DNA of 64,000 nt from HKST-UBA178 sp965223815. Its GTDB lineage: Bacteria; Pseudomonadota; Gammaproteobacteria; Chromatiales; Chromatiaceae. A program made the translations under genes and the position numbers. How positions within the stretch are numbered: position 1 is the first letter of the stretch; the number at the start of each line of letters is the position of its first letter. Shown here in pieces: positions 59,851 through 64,000 of the stretch. Where the stretch lies: NCBI GenBank assembly GCA_965223815.1, contig OZ245019.1, positions 3,906,001 to 3,970,000 on the forward strand. The letters are read 5' to 3'. Under the pieces are notes generated by a model. The model was not told the DNA's origin and made no database searches. It saw only the letters and a list, made by a program, of their open reading frames with translations.

Positions 59851-60162
59851 ATGAGTGATCAATCACCACCGACCAATGACAGGTCAGAGAAAGGGCGTAA
59901 GCCAGATGTTGTGGCGTATGTAGAAAGCAAGCCTCACGGCGATAGAACATACCTGAACCGCATCGGCGCGACCTGGAAGCACAGGGACGGCCATGGCAGT
60001 ACAACCGAGATTGACAAGAACATCTCAGTAAGCGGTCGCTTGGTAATTCGCGATGTCCGCGACGAGCACATGCAACGTTACGACGAGGAACGCCGCGATC
60101 AGGCGATGAACGAGCAGGAGCGCTCGCCTGAGCGTAGCCGCCGCCGTGAGCGCTCGCGTTAA
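59851..60162 (+). CDS. Hypothetical small charged protein
   Basis: A 103-aa protein starting MSDQSPPTNDRSEKGRKPDV, with DRTYLNRIGATWKHRDGHGS in the middle and an Arg/Glu-rich C-terminus (SPERSRRRERSR). I do not recognise it. Similar short proteins with the W-K-H-x-D-G-x-G pattern are frequent in mobile-element genes of proteobacteria. The start is the ATG at 59851, 10 bp after the upstream stop; it overlaps the next gene by 17 bp. Confidence 0.6.
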   Translation: MSDQSPPTNDRSEKGRKPDVVAYVESKPHGDRTYLNRIGATWKHRDGHGSTTEIDKNISVSGRLVIRDVRDEHMQRYDEERRDQAMNEQERSPERSRRRERSR

Positions 60163-60547
60163 ATCGCTGGCTGAGCGACGGGATGACGTGATACGCGCCG
60201 AGCTGCGCCGGGGACTGCCGGACAGGCTCCGGCAGACACCCCCCGTAAAGCGACCCTTTGACCATGCCCGCGACCCGCTGATTCGTGCGCAGGACCACGG
60301 CAAGACGGAAACGCAGCGCCGTGAAGAAGTTAGCGGGCGGGGCTCAATGATGGTCAAACTGCACAAGCCGTTTCCCGAGCTTCGGCCCAAACATGAGCTG
60401 CGGCCCTTACGGGCCGCTTTCAATCAAGCGTGGTTACGCGAGCAACGCGAGGCCGTATTTGCGCAACTTGAAACACAACGCCAGCAACGAGGATGGGATC
60501 GGGGTTGCAACATCGAACTCGTTCGAACCGTAGACCATGAACGATGA
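60146..60547 (+). CDS. Hypothetical basic protein
   Basis: A 133-aa Arg-rich protein (VKSLAERRDDVIRAELRRGL...). GTG at 60146 overlaps the preceding gene. It has no membrane segments and no family known to me. It is probably the last gene of the transfer-region transcript. Confidence 0.5.
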   Translation: MSARVKSLAERRDDVIRAELRRGLPDRLRQTPPVKRPFDHARDPLIRAQDHGKTETQRREEVSGRGSMMVKLHKPFPELRPKHELRPLRAAFNQAWLREQREAVFAQLETQRQQRGWDRGCNIELVRTVDHER

Positions 60548-60670
60548 AGTTATCCACAGAAAAATTTGACGGCGATCCAGATTTTGTTTCGAGATTCAAA
60601 AATGTTCACGTAATGTTCTTCTTTTCGAGCGCAATCAGGAGCAAACAACCCGAGCCCAAGGATACAGAAG

Positions 60671-60849
60671 TTGACACATAAGCCTACATCTGATGTTACG
60701 TTTAGCGCTCACCCTCACGAACACGCAGATGTGGTTCGGCGTCTACAGCTCGTAGAGTTGGTTCGTTTCTTAGGCCGCGAAGCAGCCAAAAGAGACTTTG
60801 AAGCCGCCGTGATGCGATCAAGCTTTGAAGATGCGAGAAAGGACACTTC

Positions 60850-60853
<4 letters not shown>
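60671..60853 (+). CDS. Small protein preceding the recombinase
   Basis: A 60-aa frame from a TTG at 60671 (MTHKPTSDVTFSAHPHEHAD), ending SSFEDARKDTS. Its stop overlaps the recombinase start (ATGATG), suggesting coupling. It has histidine-rich and helical parts; an excisionase-like or regulatory role could be guessed, but nothing specific is seen. Confidence 0.45.
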
Positions 60854-62526
<1,673 letters not shown>

Positions 62527-62599
62527 TCTGTGGGCGTGAATACTACCGTCGGCATACGTCCTTGGCAAGTACTTTCCGATGATCTCCGGGTTCAAAATG

Positions 62600-64000
62600 C
62601 TATATACCGATGGCATTGGCGCAGAGAGACAACAGAGTAGCCGGAAACATACCGAGAAGCACCATCATCAAACCATTCACTGAGAGCGCTATCTGCGCAT
62701 CCATCCCTGCAACGAGCGGGGCCTGATCAACAGGATCGTCGAAGTACATCAGCTTGACCACTCGCAAATAGTAGTAGACCCCGATGATCGAGAAGAAGAC
62801 GCCGATAAGGGCCAGCCATACCATATCGATACTGATGACCGCCTCCAGCACAAACATTTTGGCAAAGAAACCGACGGTGGGGGGCACGCCCGCCATTGAG
62901 AACATCAATAGCATCATCATTGCTGCAAACCAGGGATTTCGCTGGTGCAGACCCTTGTAGTCTTCCAGGTTCTCTGCCTCGAATCCCCTGCGGCTTAGCA
63001 GAATCACAATACCAAAACCGCCGAGGGCCATTATGGCGTAAGCGATGCTGTAGAACATGGCCGCCGTATATCCCTTACTGGTACCCGCGAGAATACCCAG
63101 CAGAATGAAACCGACATGGGAGATTGTGGAATAGGCCAGCATGCGCTTGATATTTGTCTGGGCAATGGCGATAACGTTACCCAGTGACATGGAAAGCACC
63201 GCCAGAATCACCAACATCCCCTGCCAGTCGGACTGCAGCGGCTCCAATCCATCAACCAGAAGCCGCATAGCAAGAGCGAAGGCGGCAATTTTGGGTGCAC
63301 TACCAATGAAGAGAGTTACTGCGGTCGGCGCGCCATGATAAACATCGGGAACCCACATGTGCATCGGCACCGCACCAAACTTGAAGGCGAGGCCAATGAC
63401 CACGAATACCAGCCCGAAGACAAGCACCAGGTCGTCCATTCCAGACTTTGAGGCCGCCGCGGCAACTGCCTGAAACTCGATCGAACCGGTGGCGCCGTAG
63501 ATCATCGATATCCCGTAGAGGAGCAACCCAGAGGCCAATGCCCCAAGCACGAAATATTTCATCGCAGCTTCTGAACCCTGGTGGGAATCGCGGTCCAGTG
63601 CCACCAGTGCATAGAGAGAGAGTGCCAGTAATTCCAGACCGAGATAGACAGTAAGAAAACTGTTTGCAGAAACCATCACGGTCATACCCAAGACCGCAAA
63701 AAGGCCTAGAACATAGAACTCGCCTTTGAACAGGTCTCGGTCACGAAGATAGTCCTTTGCGTACAGGAACGCACCTGCGCTGATCAGATAGATTGCAGCC
63801 TTGAGGACATCACCCATAGGATCACGAATCACACTGCCGTCGAATATCACCTGGGCCTCTCTGCCGGAGGTAACATAAACCAGGCCTACGGATAGCAGTA
63901 GCGTTATCTGGCTCAATCCATAACTGACGACCCGCTGTTCGTCCTTCAGAAAGAGATCCACTACCAGAACTACGCAAGCCATGGTAAGCAGGAACAGCTC
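62600..64000 (-). CDS. nuoN: NADH-quinone oxidoreductase subunit N (partial at the 5' end)
   Basis: NuoN is an antiporter-like proton-pumping subunit of complex I. The frame is open to the right edge (ELFLLTMACVVLVVDLFL), so the first residues lie outside the window. About 466 codons are present of about 480. It is a polytopic membrane protein with the family motifs: the conserved Glu in LTVYLGLELLALSLYALV, the TM7 Lys region FKFGAVPMHMWVPDVYHGAP, and NIKRMLAYSTISHVGF. It is the usual last gene of the nuo operon and is followed by tRNA-fMet. Core gene, and the fixed chromosomal reference for the integration site. Confidence 0.93.
   Translation of the reverse strand, partial: ELFLLTMACVVLVVDLFLKDEQRVVSYGLSQITLLLSVGLVYVTSGREAQVIFDGSVIRDPMGDVLKAAIYLISAGAFLYAKDYLRDRDLFKGEFYVLGLFAVLGMTVMVSANSFLTVYLGLELLALSLYALVALDRDSHQGSEAAMKYFVLGALASGLLLYGISMIYGATGSIEFQAVAAAASKSGMDDLVLVFGLVFVVIGLAFKFGAVPMHMWVPDVYHGAPTAVTLFIGSAPKIAAFALAMRLLVDGLEPLQSDWQGMLVILAVLSMSLGNVIAIAQTNIKRMLAYSTISHVGFILLGILAGTSKGYTAAMFYSIAYAIMALGGFGIVILLSRRGFEAENLEDYKGLHQRNPWFAAMMMLLMFSMAGVPPTVGFFAKMFVLEAVISIDMVWLALIGVFFSIIGVYYYLRVVKLMYFDDPVDQAPLVAGMDAQIALSVNGLMMVLLGMFPATLLSLCANAIGI

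Overview
The window looks like a gammaproteobacterial chromosome, probably a free-living or symbiotic chemolithotroph. The support is a core NuoN and initiator-tRNA neighbourhood, several c-type cytochromes, a cytochrome P460, a di-heme peroxidase, and an SxtJ/DUF5989/carbamoyltransferase cluster of a kind I associate with Chromatiales-like bacteria. The exact lineage is inference.

Layout. 1-7.2 kb: a minus-strand type I-C CRISPR-Cas operon (cas3-cas5-cas8c-cas7-cas4-cas1, cas1 cut by the left edge; the array must lie outside). 7.3-8.0 kb: a decayed IS200-like element. 8.1-14.1 kb: accessory genes (a zinc-ribbon protein, a RES-domain toxin-like protein, a universal stress protein, a cytochrome c with a permease) and gene remnants. 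14.4-17.8 kb: a membrane protein with two TIR domains, divergent from a retron whose msr-msd RNA can be read in the sequence (15-bp a1/a2 repeat at 16292-16306 and 16442-16456) followed by its reverse transcriptase. 17.9-30.2 kb: more chromosomal-looking genes (carbamoyltransferase/SxtJ/DUF5989/SGNH hydrolase; MarR regulator and cytochrome P460; a Gln/Gly/Met repeat protein; YjbQ; a di-heme peroxidase coupled to a PAS-GGDEF-EAL signalling protein).

30.5-62.5 kb: an integrated mobilizable element of about 32 kb, bounded by a 14-nt direct repeat (30480-30493 and 62449-62462) that covers the 3' end of tRNA-fMet. A large serine recombinase lies next to the tRNA. The left half carries mobC and relaxase, RadC, a VbhA/Fic toxin pair and a methyltransferase. 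The right half carries a VirD4/TraG-like coupling protein (split by an in-frame TAG) and small membrane genes. Between them is probable defence cargo: a nuclease-like protein, an EEP-family phosphoesterase, a second Fic protein, a membrane protein with an MBL-fold protein, an MBL gene translationally coupled to an E2-E1-JAB triple fusion, and a large P-loop protein with 18 Sel1 repeats. A complete IS407-group IS3 element with a 4-bp target duplication sits beside the ubiquitin-like operon. 62.6-64 kb: nuoN, cut by the right edge.

The two most interesting systems are the retron with its TIR neighbour, and the MBL/E2-E1-JAB operon, in which the MBL protein ends in glycine and could itself be the conjugation substrate. 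Both functional links are inferences from arrangement and motifs.
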